Source: Natronorubrum halophilum (lineage in GTDB: Archaea; Halobacteriota; Halobacteria; Halobacteriales; Natrialbaceae). From it: DNA of 64,000 nucleotides. Of this stretch, positions 8,801 through 18,795 are shown piece after piece. The notes beneath the pieces were generated by a model. The model did not search any database and had not been told where the DNA came from. It saw only the letters and a program-made list of their open reading frames with translations. How positions within the stretch are numbered: position 1 is the stretch's first letter; every line of letters starts with the position of its first letter. The stretch is from the NCBI RefSeq assembly GCF_003670115.1, contig NZ_QQTY01000001.1:558001-622000 (forward strand), in the 5' to 3' direction. Both the position numbers and the translations under genes were made by a program.

Positions 8801-9510
8801 AGTACCACCTCCGTTAGATCGCCGAATGCATCCATCCTGTGGTCGGGCGCTCGGCGGCCTTCGAGGTCCACGTCGGCGCCATCGCCGTCACCGCCGTTGA
8901 ACAACACCGTTTCGAGCCCCGCGGCGTTGCCGCCCACGACGTCCGCCTCGACGTTGTCGCCCACCATGACCGCCTCCGACGGTCGAGACTCGAGGCGCGC
9001 CAGGGGCAGCGCGAACATGACCGAACCCGGTTTCTCTCGGCCCGTCTCCTCGGAGGTCAACAGCAGGTCGATGTACGGCTCGAGTCCGAGCCGATCGATC
9101 TTCTCGAGTTGGATGCGCGTCGTGAGATTCGTGACGATGGCGACGTCGACTCCCGCGTCCTGCAGCGTTTCGAGCGTCTCCTCGACGTTCGGAAAGAGGG
9201 CCATCTCGTCGACGTAGCCCTCCCAGAACGCCTCGCCCAGCGCCAGCGCGTCGCCGGCTCTGGGTTCGCCCGTCCGTTCCTCGAGCGCGCGCTTGAAGTA
9301 CAGAAACCGCTCGTGAGTCGCGGCCGTTCCGACGAGTTCGCGCTTTACCTCCCGACGGCCGGTCCGGTAGAATTCTTCGAACGCCTCCCGGTCGAAATCG
9401 TAGCCCCGGTCGCGGGCGGTCGCTCGAGCCGCGTCCATCCCCGCCTCCTTGCACGGCGGGTACGGATAGAGCGTGTCGTCGAGATCGAACAACACGGTCG
9501 TGATGGTCAT
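8797..9510 (-). CDS. HAD-superfamily phosphatase
   Basis: 237 aa. Motif I is [12 protein letters not shown] with nucleophile Asp9 and acid Asp11; motif II is the VTNLTTR threonine, motif III the lysine in GREKPG, and motif [10 protein letters not shown] helical cap lies between ~20 and 100, so it is a subclass I HAD hydrolase acting on a small phosphorylated metabolite. The start at 9510 is supported by CGTTTTGCG about 27 nt upstream. It is translationally coupled to the class II aldolase gene by a 4-nt overlap. Confidence 0.88.
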   Translation of the reverse strand: MTITTVLFDLDDTLYPYPPCKEAGMDAARATARDRGYDFDREAFEEFYRTGRREVKRELVGTAATHERFLYFKRALEERTGEPRAGDALALGEAFWEGYVDEMALFPNVEETLETLQDAGVDVAIVTNLTTRIQLEKIDRLGLEPYIDLLLTSEETGREKPGSVMFALPLARLESRPSEAVMVGDNVEADVVGGNAAGLETVLFNGGDGDGADVDLEGRRAPDHRMDAFGDLTEVVL

Positions 9511-9745
9511 ACGGTGTGATGCTCGGCGAACCGCAAAACGAGTATCGGTCGCTCGACACCGGCGATTCGGCGCTCGAGGCGTTCGCGATCGACGGGTGGA
9601 TACGCGACGTGCGAGCGGGCTACGGCCGCGCTCGTGACCGTCCAGTATCGTGACAGACGGAAGGTAGATGCTGACTGTGAGCGTACAGTGCGTGACTCCC
9701 TCGGGATCGGAGACACGCTGGTTCTGTCGCGAGTCGGAGCGTACC

Positions 9746-11410
9746 ATGGGAACAGACGAGCGACGGCAAGTGGACGAATCGTTACGGACCGAGGGGCCGA
9801 ACGCGCCGGCGCGGCGCTGGCTGCCGCGGCGACTCCGCAACCGATCGGCGATCACCGAGGAGAACCGAAAGTGGTGGGTGGTCGCCGCGACGGGTCTGGC
9901 AATGGTGCTCGTCACGATCGACTTCAACGGGATCACGGTCGCGCTCCCGACTATCGGCCGAGATCTCGGCACCTCGACGACGGGGTTGCAGTGGACGATC
10001 AACGCCTATCTGCTCTCCTTTGCGGCGTCGATGGTCGCCTTCGGTCGGCTGGCCGACATCTTCGGTCGACGCCGAATACTCCTCGTCGGGATCGGCATCT
10101 TTACCGGCGCGTCCGCGCTGTGCGGCCTCGCCCAGACCGACTGGTGGCTCATCGGTGCGCGCGTCGTTCAGGGAGTCGGTGCCGCTGGATTCTTCGCGGC
10201 CTCGCTGCCGATCGTCAGCAACGCCTTCCCGAAGGAAGAGCGCGGGAAGGGGATCGCGATGTGGGCCGCCGTCAGCGGACTGGGGCTCGCCGTCGGGCCG
10301 CTCGTCGGCGGCTTCCTCACCGAGACCCTCTCGTGGCGGTGGTTTTTCTTTTTCAACGTCCCGGTCGCGGCGATTATGGTCGTCATCACGCTCGCGGTCG
10401 TCCGCGAGTCGCGCGACGAGACCGTCGAGGATCACGTCGATCTCGTCGGTCTGGTCACCGTCACCGCCGCGCTCGTGGCGCTGGTGTTGGGCATTCAACA
10501 GAGCGACACGCTCGGATGGACGTCCCCGTTCGTGATCGGGTCCGTAGCCGGTTCGGTCGTCCTGTTCGCGCTGTTCGCGTTCGTCGAATCGCGCGTCGAC
10601 GATCCGTTGATCGATCTCGGGTTGTTCATCAACCGCAGCTACCTCGGCGCGAACGCGGTCGGGTTCACGTCCAACTTCGGAATCGGGGCGCTGCTGTTCT
10701 TCCTCACGCTGTACCTCCAGAACGTGCTCGGCTACTCGCCGATGCGCACGGGACTCGTGTTCGTCGTGTTCACCGTACCGCTGGTCATCTTCGAAACGAA
10801 ATCGAACGAGATAGCCGACAGGGTCGGCCCGCGGTCGGCGATGGCGGGCGGAATGGCGGTCATGACGGGCGCGTTTCTGCTGTTGACCCTGACGACGCCG
10901 ACGAGCGGACCGCTGCTCATGCTCGTCGCGTTGGCGATCATGGGCGTCGGGCTCGGCGTGGCCTACTCCGTCTCGAGCACGGCGGGCATGGCGGCGGTCG
11001 ACGATTCGAAAGCCGGCGCGGCCTCGGGAATCCTGGGTATGGTCCGGATTCTGGGCGTCGTCTTCGGCATCGCGATCGGCGGTGCGCTGTTCAAGGCGCT
11101 CGAGACGCGGCGGCTCGCGACGCTGCTCGGCAACGCCGGTGCCACGCTCGACGCGGCCGACCGGGCGGAGATCCGCGGGTTGCTCTCGGGCTCGAGCGCC
11201 GCCGAGGCGAAGCTGAGTCGGATCGCGCCCGAAGCCGCCGGGGAGATCCATCGCGTGGTTCGCGAGGCGTTCGTCTACAGCTTCGACGGGGTGATGATTC
11301 TCTGTCTGATCGTCTCGGTCGTCGGGGTGCTCGGCGCGTTACTCGTGTCCGAAACCGCGTCGCAGTCGGACCGGGGCGACGAAGGCGAACCGGAGAACCC
11401 TCGGCAGTAA
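9746..11410 (+). CDS. MFS multidrug exporter, 14-TM DHA2 family
   Basis: 554 aa from the ATG at 9746. An earlier in-frame ATG at 9668 would add a hydrophilic Cys-containing stretch unlike the family. After a basic N-terminal tail the protein shows 14 predicted membrane segments. Motif A, GRLADIFGRRRILLVG, sits between TM2 and TM3, and the DHA2 proton/substrate motif region VSGLGLAVGPLVGGFL is in TM5. It should export lipophilic cations or drugs using the proton or sodium gradient. A large frame on the opposite strand is a shadow of the GC-rich third positions. Confidence 0.9.
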   Translation: MGTDERRQVDESLRTEGPNAPARRWLPRRLRNRSAITEENRKWWVVAATGLAMVLVTIDFNGITVALPTIGRDLGTSTTGLQWTINAYLLSFAASMVAFGRLADIFGRRRILLVGIGIFTGASALCGLAQTDWWLIGARVVQGVGAAGFFAASLPIVSNAFPKEERGKGIAMWAAVSGLGLAVGPLVGGFLTETLSWRWFFFFNVPVAAIMVVITLAVVRESRDETVEDHVDLVGLVTVTAALVALVLGIQQSDTLGWTSPFVIGSVAGSVVLFALFAFVESRVDDPLIDLGLFINRSYLGANAVGFTSNFGIGALLFFLTLYLQNVLGYSPMRTGLVFVVFTVPLVIFETKSNEIADRVGPRSAMAGGMAVMTGAFLLLTLTTPTSGPLLMLVALAIMGVGLGVAYSVSSTAGMAAVDDSKAGAASGILGMVRILGVVFGIAIGGALFKALETRRLATLLGNAGATLDAADRAEIRGLLSGSSAAEAKLSRIAPEAAGEIHRVVREAFVYSFDGVMILCLIVSVVGVLGALLVSETASQSDRGDEGEPENPRQ

Positions 11411-11564
11411 GACAGCGCCGTCCGGAAAGCGCCACGCACGTGATAGGGCGGCCTTTACAAACCGGTTCGTGGTACGTCGTCGAGCCGTTTCGATGAGACC
11501 GACGGTTCGGGACGCGGTCGTGCTCCGGACTCGAGGAGGCCGACGGTACGAGGTGTTCCACAGA

Positions 11565-12017
11565 ATGACGACAGAACCGAAAGCACTGGTGCGACGCGAT
11601 CCGGAGGAGATCTGGACGGCGGGGAATCTCGACGCCATCGACGAACTCTTTGCGGACGGCTTCGTCCTGCACGATCCGTCGACTGACGGCGAATCCCGAG
11701 GACGCGACGATTACAGGGAGTACGTCGAAACGTATCGAGCGGCGTTTCCGGACGTCGAATACGAGGTCGAATCGATCGTCGCCGAGGGCGGTATCGTCGC
11801 GTTGCGATACACTGCCGGCGGCACCCACGAGGGCGAGTTCATGGGAATAGCGCCGACCGGCGAACGCGTCTCGGTGTCGGGGATGGAGCAGTATCGCGTC
11901 GAGGACGGGCGGATCGTCGAGATGTGGACGAGTTACGACGCACTCGGACTGTTTCAGCAACTCGGCGTCGTCCCTCCGCTCGAGGAACTCGGCGACGGCG
12001 CGAGTCCGGAGGCGTGA
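11565..12017 (+). CDS. SnoaL-like ester cyclase family protein
   Basis: 150 aa from the ATG at 11565, chosen over 11469, whose extension is Arg-rich. Residues ~10-130 form the NTF2/SnoaL fold: IWTAGNLDAIDELFADGFVLHDP, then FPDVEYEVESIVAEGG, GEFMGIAPTGERVSVSGMEQYRVEDGRIVEMW. The pattern is that of the ester-cyclase branch, which in streptomycetes cyclises polyketides but in most microbes is of unknown function. It is a single gene with no biosynthetic neighbours. Confidence 0.82.
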   Translation: MTTEPKALVRRDPEEIWTAGNLDAIDELFADGFVLHDPSTDGESRGRDDYREYVETYRAAFPDVEYEVESIVAEGGIVALRYTAGGTHEGEFMGIAPTGERVSVSGMEQYRVEDGRIVEMWTSYDALGLFQQLGVVPPLEELGDGASPEA

Positions 12018-12133
12018 AACGGCGGCCTCGGATCGAAGATTGCGCCACACCGCTTCCGACGAGGGTCTCGACACCGCTCGAGTTCGCACGCGGTTTCCGT
12101 TCGTGGGCGATCGGTGTCGCACACCATCAGAAG

Positions 12134-12142
12134 GTTTTTATC
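12134..12142 (+). promoter_or_regulatory. Putative TATA box of the thrS transcript
   Basis: GTTTTTATC lies about 180 nt before the thrS ATG. With normal spacing the transcript starts near 12165, leaving an untranslated leader of about 150 nt, which is unusual in haloarchaea. Confidence 0.45.
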
Positions 12143-12164
12143 CCGCACGAGACAATTCGAGTTC

Positions 12165-12317
12165 ACGATGGTAGGTGTCCGCTTTACAGGGGCTTTCGCC
12201 CGCTTCTAACCCACACCTACCGCTCGCTGTGTCGGCCGAAATCCACAGCGCAGCGGCACACGCGGACGCCCGGCCGAACTTCTGTGTGAAGTTCACCAAC
12301 CAGCCACAGCACTACCC
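12165..12317 (+). promoter_or_regulatory. Structured 5' leader of thrS
   Basis: Right after the expected start of transcription, GGTAGGTGT (12170-12178) pairs perfectly with ACACCTACC (12213-12221). Inside, GGGC (12190-12193) and GCCC (12198-12201) close a small hairpin, leaving an 11/11-nt internal loop. A 96-nt single-stranded stretch without a Shine-Dalgarno follows before the ATG. The layout suggests leader-mediated control of thrS or a small RNA processed from the leader. It is not a recognised riboswitch or tRNA. Confidence 0.45.
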
Positions 12318-14267
12318 ATGTCAGAATCAGATCCCCAGTCGGAAGAACGGATAGTAGTCGTACTGCCGGACGGGTCCGAACTCGAGGTCCCGTCCGACGC
12401 GACGGTCGAAGACTGCGCCTACGAGATCGGCCCCGGCCTCGGCCGCGACACAGTCGCCGGGAAACTCGACGGCGAACTCGTCGCGAAGGAAGCGCCAGTC
12501 TACGACGGCGTCGACCTCGAGATCGTTACCGATCAGTCCGACGAGTACCTCCGGGTCATGCGTCACTCGGCCTCGCACTGCCTCGCCCAGGCCGTCGAGC
12601 GCCACTACGACGACGTCGACCTCGCCATCGGTCCGCCGACGGACGACGGCTTCTACTACGACTTCGACAACCTCGACATCGACGAGGAAGACCTCGCCGA
12701 CCTCGAGGCCGAAATCGAGGAGATCATCGCCGAGGACTACGAGATCGAGCGCGAGGAGGTCTCGATCGAGGAGGCCGAGGAGCGACTCGCCGACGAGCCC
12801 TACAAGCTCGAACTCCTCGAGGAACTCGCCGAGGAAGGCCAGCAGGTCACCTTCTACAGTCAGGGCGAGTGGGAGGACCTCTGTGCCGGCCCCCACGTCA
12901 CTTCGACGGGCGAAATCGGGGTCGTCGAACTGCTCGAGATCGCGGGTGCCTACTGGCGCGGCGACGAGGAAAACACGATGCAGACGCGGATATACGGCAC
13001 CGCCTTCGAGGACGAGAGCGATCTCGAGGCGTTCCTCGAACGCCAGCAAGAGGCCGAGAAGCGCGACCACCGGAAGATCGGCAACGAGATGAACCTGTTC
13101 TCGATTCAGGACGTCACCGGCCCCGGACTGCCGCTGTATCACCCGCCGGGGAAGACGGTGCTCAAGGAACTCGAGGACTTCGTCGAAGACCTCAATCAGG
13201 ACGCGGGCTACGACTACGTCGAGACGCCCCACGTGTTCAAGACGGACCTCTGGCACCGCTCGGGTCACTACCAGAACTACGCCGACGACATGTTCATCTT
13301 CGACGTCGGCGACGACGAGTTCGGCCTGAAGCCGATGAACTGTCCCGGTCACGCCGCGATCTTCCAGGACCAGTCCTGGAGCTACCGCGACCTCCCCATC
13401 AGGTACGCCGAGAACGGCAAGGTGTATCGGAAGGAACAGCGCGGCGAACTCTCCGGTCTCTCGCGGGTCTGGGCCTTCACGATCGACGACGGCCACCTGT
13501 TCATTCGGCCCGACCAGATCGAGCGCGAGGTCGAGGAGATCATGGACATGATCACGGAGGTCCTAGAGACGTTCGACCTCGAGTACGAGATGGCCCTCGC
13601 GACGCGCCCCGAGAAGTCGGTTGGCAGCGACGAGATCTGGGAGAAGGCGGAGGAGCAACTCGAGAACGTCCTCGAGAAGCGCAACCTCGACTACGAACTC
13701 GAGGAGGGCGACGGCGCGTTCTACGGGCCGAAGATCGACTTCGCGTTCGAGGACGCCATCGGCCGCTCGTGGGACGGTCCGACGGTCCAGTTGGACTTCA
13801 ACATGCCCGACCGGTTCGACCTCTCCTACGTCGGCGAGGACAACGAGGAACACGAGCCGGTGATGATCCACCGCGCGCTCTACGGCAGCTACGAGCGGTT
13901 CTTCATGATGCTCATCGAGCACTACGAGGGTCGCTTCCCGCTGTGGCTCGCCCCCGAGCAGGTCCGCGTGCTCCCCATCTCGGACAACAACCTCGGCTAC
14001 GCATACCGGGTCGCCAACGAGTTCGACGACTTCCGCGTCGAGGTCGACGACCGGGACTCGACGCTCGAGCGCAAGATCCGCGCGGCCCACGACGATCGGG
14101 TGCCCTACCAGATCATCGTCGGCGACAACGAGGAAGACGACGGCAACATCTCGGTGCGCGACCGCTTCGAGGACCAGGAGTACGACGTCGAAATCGAGGA
14201 CTTCAAGGCCCATCTCGAGGCCGAACGCGACGACCAGCGGACGGAACCGGACTTCCTGAAGGACTGA
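12318..14267 (+). CDS. thrS: Threonyl-tRNA synthetase, bacterial type
   Basis: 649 aa, full length. Domains: TGS ~13-72; the editing domain of the bacterial type ~75-240, with HSASH and [11 protein letters not shown] as zinc/editing elements; catalytic class II core ~285-545, including MNCPGH (Zn Cys) and the motif 2 loop [15 protein letters not shown]; anticodon-binding domain ~550-640. The two-part editing domain is the form seen in bacteria and haloarchaea, not the D-aminoacyl-deacylase-like domain of most archaea. It charges tRNA-Thr. Leader structure upstream is described separately. Confidence 0.96.
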   Translation: MSESDPQSEERIVVVLPDGSELEVPSDATVEDCAYEIGPGLGRDTVAGKLDGELVAKEAPVYDGVDLEIVTDQSDEYLRVMRHSASHCLAQAVERHYDDVDLAIGPPTDDGFYYDFDNLDIDEEDLADLEAEIEEIIAEDYEIEREEVSIEEAEERLADEPYKLELLEELAEEGQQVTFYSQGEWEDLCAGPHVTSTGEIGVVELLEIAGAYWRGDEENTMQTRIYGTAFEDESDLEAFLERQQEAEKRDHRKIGNEMNLFSIQDVTGPGLPLYHPPGKTVLKELEDFVEDLNQDAGYDYVETPHVFKTDLWHRSGHYQNYADDMFIFDVGDDEFGLKPMNCPGHAAIFQDQSWSYRDLPIRYAENGKVYRKEQRGELSGLSRVWAFTIDDGHLFIRPDQIEREVEEIMDMITEVLETFDLEYEMALATRPEKSVGSDEIWEKAEEQLENVLEKRNLDYELEEGDGAFYGPKIDFAFEDAIGRSWDGPTVQLDFNMPDRFDLSYVGEDNEEHEPVMIHRALYGSYERFFMMLIEHYEGRFPLWLAPEQVRVLPISDNNLGYAYRVANEFDDFRVEVDDRDSTLERKIRAAHDDRVPYQIIVGDNEEDDGNISVRDRFEDQEYDVEIEDFKAHLEAERDDQRTEPDFLKD

Positions 14268-14343
14268 GCACGGCTTCGACACGGTTTTCTTTTCTGTCAA
14301 CGCAGGTGACAACGTATTTATCAGACTGGTTGCAACTTGGGGT

Positions 14344-15000
14344 ATGTCCGCCCTCCACATCTCGCGACGCGGGCTGCTCAGGATGGGCGCCGTCTCGGCC
14401 GGAATCGCCGTCGCGGGCTGTGCCGACGACTCGAGCGACGACTCCGAGTCCGAAACGTCGACGGAACGGTTTTCGGACCTCGAAACCGCGTCGATTCGTG
14501 GGGACCCGGACGCGCCGCTCGTTCGACTGCCGCCCGATAGCGACGATAGTGACGGCGACGGTGACGATCCGGACGCGGAACCCGAATCCCTGCTCGTACT
14601 GACCGAATCGACAGCGGTCGACGCCCTCGAGTACGACCGCGAAGGAAGAAGCGACGACGTCCGCGAGTTGCTCGCGGCGACGACCTTCGAAGCGGAGTCG
14701 GCGCTCGTCTATCAAGCGCGCGTCAGCGAGTGCTACGAACGACGCCTCGAATACGTCGACGCCGGAACGGACCGGTTCGACCTCCAGTTCTGTCGGGTCG
14801 AGCGAGACGCGTCGGTCGCCTGTGAGATCGACCGCGAGCAACTGCAAGCGACGTTCGTCAGAGTGCCGGTCGCGTACGAGGACGATCCGTCCGAATGGAG
14901 CGTCGGTAGCAGTTCGTCGTGCAGAACGAACGTTACGAGTGACGACGGAGACGAAAGCGAAGACGAAGGCGGAGCCGCGAGTGCGGAGGACGACGAATGA
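14344..15000 (+). CDS. Tat-exported lipoprotein-like protein, unknown function (first of a pair)
   Basis: 218 aa. The N-terminus carries a twin-arginine motif SRRGLLRMG followed by a hydrophobic stretch and a lipobox VAGC, so it is expected at the outer face of the membrane by Tat export and lipid anchoring. The mature part starts with a Ser/Asp/Glu-rich linker; a folded region (~85-180) contains two Cys (SECYERRLEYV and LQFCRVERDASVAC), and the tail is again acidic. No family recognised. It overlaps the next lipoprotein gene by 4 nt. AACGTATTTATC ~27-36 nt upstream is a likely TATA box. Confidence 0.78.
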   Translation: MSALHISRRGLLRMGAVSAGIAVAGCADDSSDDSESETSTERFSDLETASIRGDPDAPLVRLPPDSDDSDGDGDDPDAEPESLLVLTESTAVDALEYDREGRSDDVRELLAATTFEAESALVYQARVSECYERRLEYVDAGTDRFDLQFCRVERDASVACEIDREQLQATFVRVPVAYEDDPSEWSVGSSSSCRTNVTSDDGDESEDEGGAASAEDDE

Positions 15001-16307
15001 CGCGACTCGAGCGACGAACGCTGCTCGGGGCAGTCGGGACAAGTGCCATCGGCGCGACTGCGGGTTGTCTGGACTTCGCGTTCCTCGAGTCTGACGAACC
15101 CCGTCGACGGTTCGACGCCGACGAACTCGAGCCGATTCTCGCGACGGACGCGCCGGACGTCGTCCGGCCGGCGCCGGTCCAGCCGAGCCAGACGGCCGTC
15201 GAGGACGCCGTCGACCGCCTCGAAACGCTGATCGACGCCGTTCCCGACCCGCTCGGGATCGACGACGTCCCGAACGGGGCCGTGCGAAACGACATCATCC
15301 GAACCTGCGGGGCCGCCCGGAACAGACGCGAGGCGCTCGAGGAGTCGCCGGATCGGTTTCGGACGCTTCACGAGTGCATATCCGCCCGCTGGTACGCCGG
15401 CGAGGCGGCGACCGCGCTCGAAGCGGTCGCAGGCGAACGGTCCCGCGCGGACGTCGAATCCGAGCGGGACGAGATCCGAACGCAACTCGAGCGACGGCGA
15501 CGCGCCACCGATCACGTCGGCGACCGGATTCAGCGAACGCTGCTGCTCGAGTACCGACTCGAGCACGAGCTATCCCTGTCGAAGGATCGACTCGACGACG
15601 GTCCGTCCAACGGCACGACTGGTGCCCTCGCCGTCGGGGAGATCGGCGGCGCCGTCGAGCGAGCGCGAACGGCGGTCTCGTTCGGCGAGGAACTCGAGCG
15701 CCGACACGAGGAACGGCTCGAGGACGAGCGGTCGTTCGCCGATCGGTTCGAGATCGCACTCGAGCGATGCCTCGAATCGATCGACGCGGCGGATCTCCCG
15801 GACGAATCGACCGAGCCGGCGGATCTCGTCGAAGCCGACATCTCGGACACGATCGCCGAAAAGATAGCGCTCGAGGAAGCAGGCTCGTTCGTGAACGCCG
15901 CCGAGTGGACGATCGAGGCCGCATCGAACGGGGAGACGGCAATGGCCCTCCGGAACGCCTGCGCGTTCGAACGCGACCGACGCGCGTTCGAGACGATACG
16001 CGATCGGATCGAGGACGGCGCCCACCGATCCCTCGAGTCGGTCGAGGACGTCCGCGACGTTCGCGAATCCGCGCTCGAGTCCGGGGCCGACGTTCCGTTC
16101 GAACCGGAAACACCCTCGCTCGGCGGCGACTTCCTCGCGCACGAGTACGAACGGCTCGGACACGTCGACGCCCGGATTCGGGAGGTGATCGACGACGACT
16201 GGCACACTGGGCTGTCCAGCGAGTACGTGGATTACGTCGTGATCGGCGCCCAGTTCGAGGCGTTACCCGAGGCCGTCGCCGTTCTCGAGGATCGACTCGG
16301 CGAGTAG
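14997..16307 (+). CDS. Tat-exported lipoprotein-like protein, helical, unknown function (second of a pair)
   Basis: 436 aa. It begins with a twin-arginine ERRTLLGAVG and a lipobox TAGC. The mature domain is long, acidic and almost entirely alpha-helical, with heptad-like stretches such as RRRRATDHVGDRIQRTLLLE and SFGEELERRHEERLEDERSF, suggesting a coiled bundle. Only a few cysteines occur after the lipobox (TCGAARN, LHECIS, ERCLES, NACAFE). The start codon overlaps the stop of the upstream lipoprotein gene (ATGA), so the two are probably made together. Function unknown. Confidence 0.78.
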   Translation: MTRLERRTLLGAVGTSAIGATAGCLDFAFLESDEPRRRFDADELEPILATDAPDVVRPAPVQPSQTAVEDAVDRLETLIDAVPDPLGIDDVPNGAVRNDIIRTCGAARNRREALEESPDRFRTLHECISARWYAGEAATALEAVAGERSRADVESERDEIRTQLERRRRATDHVGDRIQRTLLLEYRLEHELSLSKDRLDDGPSNGTTGALAVGEIGGAVERARTAVSFGEELERRHEERLEDERSFADRFEIALERCLESIDAADLPDESTEPADLVEADISDTIAEKIALEEAGSFVNAAEWTIEAASNGETAMALRNACAFERDRRAFETIRDRIEDGAHRSLESVEDVRDVRESALESGADVPFEPETPSLGGDFLAHEYERLGHVDARIREVIDDDWHTGLSSEYVDYVVIGAQFEALPEAVAVLEDRLGE

Positions 16308-16328
16308 TCGGTGGTCGATGATCGATCG

Positions 16329-16937
16329 TCAGCTCGACGCACTCGTCGCGTCGCGATCGGCAAGCGCGTGGACCGTCTTCCTCCCGACGAATCGGGGTAC
16401 CCGCTCGGCGTAGCGCTGGTAGCCCTCGCCGTACTCCTCGCACAGCCAGGGTTCCTCGGCGAACGGTAGCGCGAGCCACCAGCCCAGGTAGACCGTACAG
16501 ACGACGGCCACGAGCGTCGAGTTCGCCAGCAGGGCGAAGCCGGTCGTCGCGACGACGTAACCGACGTACTGCGGATTTCTCGAGTACCGATACCAGCCGC
16601 CGGTTCGCAATTCGCCTGACAGCCCCTTCGTCTCCTCGACGCCGAGGTCCAGTCCGGCCGCGATGGCGACGGCGTAGCCGGCGACGAACAGCACCGCGCC
16701 GGCGGCGAGCAAGGGACCTCTCGGCAGGCCGAGGCTGTTCCAGTCCAGATAGACGAGGGCGAGCACGACGACGTTGAGCGCGTGCGACAGCCCCCAGTGG
16801 GCGTAGTACCGCCAGTCCCGCTCGCCCGGCGGCCAGTAGTCCGCGAATCCGAGCGCGCTGGCGACGACGCCCGCGAGGTTCGTCAGTGCGATACCGACGC
16901 CGGCGACGAACGTCGCCGCCGTCAATGCGTCGCTCAC
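16329..16937 (-). CDS. PEMT/isoprenylcysteine methyltransferase-like membrane protein
   Basis: 202 aa with about five membrane segments. The C-terminal signature GWYRYSRNPQYVGYV followed by EEPWLCEEYGEGYQRYAERVPRFV is that of the PEMT/ICMT/NnrU methyltransferase superfamily, whose members methylate small or lipid substrates in the membrane with S-adenosylmethionine. The substrate is not predictable. It is convergent with the lipoprotein pair; no operon partners on its strand. Confidence 0.82.
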   Translation of the reverse strand: MSDALTAATFVAGVGIALTNLAGVVASALGFADYWPPGERDWRYYAHWGLSHALNVVVLALVYLDWNSLGLPRGPLLAAGAVLFVAGYAVAIAAGLDLGVEETKGLSGELRTGGWYRYSRNPQYVGYVVATTGFALLANSTLVAVVCTVYLGWWLALPFAEEPWLCEEYGEGYQRYAERVPRFVGRKTVHALADRDATSASS

Positions 16938-17074
16938 GCGTCCACCACCGCCGACGGAGTCGGCATCCGAACGGATATCGACATACGTCTCCGTCGACGG
17001 CCGACCACCCTGTCGATTCCCGCGGACACACTAGACGCTTTATAGGCCGGGGCGTCTCGTCGTCGAACGATCCG

Positions 17075-17782
17075 ATGAAGTACCTCGACGTCCGCCTCTA
17101 CCAGCCCGATCGAATGCTTCACCCGATGCAGCGGTTCATCCGCGAGGAGGATGCGGTCCGCTACGAGGAACTCCGAACCTGGAACATCGCCGGCCGCGAG
17201 GACGGCCTCGAGTACGAACTGTTCTACGCGGAAGCCGACCGCGAACCATACGAGACGGCGATCGAGGCCGTCGACTCGGTCCGCTGGTACGACCTGACGC
17301 CGATCGACGACGAGTCGTTTTACGTCTACATCTGCCAGGAGACGCGCGAAGCGGACGTCCGCTGGCGCGAGGCGTTCGCTGCACTCGATCTCGTCGTGGT
17401 TCCACCGGTGATCTACGACGCCGAGGCCGCGTTCTACATGACCGTCGTCGGCGCCGGCGAGGACCTGCGGGCGATGCTCGAGGGATTGCCCGACGAGATC
17501 GACGTCACCGTCCGGGCGATCGGCGAGTACGACCGCCGCCACGCGGCGCTCGGTGGCGATCTGACGGAGCGACAACTCGAGGCCGTCGAAACCGCGGCCG
17601 ACGTCGGCTACTACGAGGTGCCCCGCGAGGCGGGCGTCGACGCGGTCGCCGAGCGACTGGACTGCGCCTCGAGTACGGCCGCGACGCTCCTCCAGAAGGC
17701 CCAATCCCGCGTGATGGGGCGTCTCGTCCGTCGGCGCGGTCGCGGAGCGTTCGGAACGGAGACGGGAGCGGACGACGACTAA
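17075..17782 (+). CDS. HTH_10 (bat-type) transcriptional regulator
   Basis: 235 aa from the ATG at 17075; CTTTATAGG at 17037-17045 is its likely TATA box. The N-terminal ~150 residues form a bacterioopsin-activator-type sensory module without a recognised ligand motif. The C-terminal ~55 residues, LTERQLEAVETAADVGYYEVPREA, then a second helix pair AERLDCASSTAATLLQKAQ, are the HTH_10 DNA-binding domain. Such regulators are abundant in haloarchaea; targets are often nearby, but none is obvious here. Confidence 0.9.
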   Translation: MKYLDVRLYQPDRMLHPMQRFIREEDAVRYEELRTWNIAGREDGLEYELFYAEADREPYETAIEAVDSVRWYDLTPIDDESFYVYICQETREADVRWREAFAALDLVVVPPVIYDAEAAFYMTVVGAGEDLRAMLEGLPDEIDVTVRAIGEYDRRHAALGGDLTERQLEAVETAADVGYYEVPREAGVDAVAERLDCASSTAATLLQKAQSRVMGRLVRRRGRGAFGTETGADDD

Positions 17783-17883
17783 CGGCCGGAGAGACCGCTC
17801 GATCCGAACCGACCACGTTCGTGGGCATCTATCGCACGTAGCGCGATCGAAATACCCATACTTGCAGGATCGTGCATATCCGT

Positions 17884-18594
17884 ATGAACAGAGCCGAGAA
17901 GGCGGCCCTCCAGTTGCGGGCCGTCGACGTGTTGCGGATGTTAAAGGAGACGCGAACCTACGACGAACTCGCCGAGACGACGGGCCTACCGGCGGGCGAT
18001 CTCAACCGGTACGTCAACGGACACGTCCTCCCGGGCACCGAACGCGCCCGCGAAGTCGTCGAGGAGCTGGGTCGGGCGGCGCTGAGCGAGGAACTCGAGG
18101 CCCGCATCCGAGTCGACGACGAGGGCTACGTCGACAACAGCGCGGCCGTCTTCGACCAGCCGTTTCTCGACCTCGTCGCGCCCGTCGTGGCTAACGGGTT
18201 CGACTTCGACCGCCCCGACGTGGTGCTGACCGCCGCAACCGACGGGATCACGCTCGCCGCTTCGCTCGCGAGCTACTACGGGACTCGGTGTGCCTACGCG
18301 AAAAAGCGCAAGGAAACCGCCGTCGAGGAGTTCATCGAAGCGCGCGAACGCCTCCAGTCGGGGATCGAACTCACCTACTACCTCCCCGAGTCGGCCATCG
18401 ACGAGGGAGAATCGGTGCTCGTCGTCGACGACCTCATTCGCTCGGGCGAGACCCAGGAACTCTTGCTCGATATCGTCGGGACCGCGGACGCCGACGTCGC
18501 CGGCGTCTTCGCACTCATCGCGGCCGGCGAAGACGGTATTCGGCGCGCGCGAGAGCGAACCGACGCACCGATCGGCGCGCTCACGACCGTCTGA
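17884..18594 (+). CDS. gfcR: GfcR-like regulator (PyrE-fold transcriptional activator of sugar catabolism)
   Basis: 236 aa from the ATG at 17884. Residues ~1-70 are a helix-turn-helix (TYDELAETTGLPAGDLNRYV); ~85-225 are a phosphoribosyltransferase domain with a PRPP-type loop VLVVDDLIRSGETQELL. This HTH plus PRTase architecture is that of GfcR, which activates glucose and fructose degradation genes in Haloferax volcanii. The effector is thought to be a sugar-derived metabolite. No sugar genes adjoin it here. Confidence 0.85.
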   Translation: MNRAEKAALQLRAVDVLRMLKETRTYDELAETTGLPAGDLNRYVNGHVLPGTERAREVVEELGRAALSEELEARIRVDDEGYVDNSAAVFDQPFLDLVAPVVANGFDFDRPDVVLTAATDGITLAASLASYYGTRCAYAKKRKETAVEEFIEARERLQSGIELTYYLPESAIDEGESVLVVDDLIRSGETQELLLDIVGTADADVAGVFALIAAGEDGIRRARERTDAPIGALTTV

Positions 18595-18795
18595 TCGTCG
18601 CCCCACTACGAACGCGACCGGAGACTCGTCTCGAGCCGAATGCCGGAGCCACGCCTCGAGTCAGACGAAAAAGGCCGTGGCCGATAGCGACCCGCGAGCG
18701 CCACCGCCGATCGCACGAGGGAGACCGTGTGAATGCGTGCCACATTATTAATCATTAGGTTTATGGTGCTCCCTCCGGTTGGTGGTGGTACGAAC

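Noticed and set aside
9782-11251. 489-codon minus-strand reading frame opposite the MFS gene
   Set aside because: It lies entirely antisense to a clear 14-TM exporter, is very rich in Arg/Asp repeats, and is a by-product of high third-position GC.
12170-12221. H/ACA-type guide RNA in the thrS leader
   Set aside because: The stem and internal loop are suggestive, but no ACA box follows the 3' strand and no K-turn was seen, so only a structured leader is claimed.
15295-17031. 578-codon minus-strand frame
   Set aside because: Arg-rich composition with no family resemblance; it is antisense to the lipoprotein and in another frame of the PEMT-like gene.
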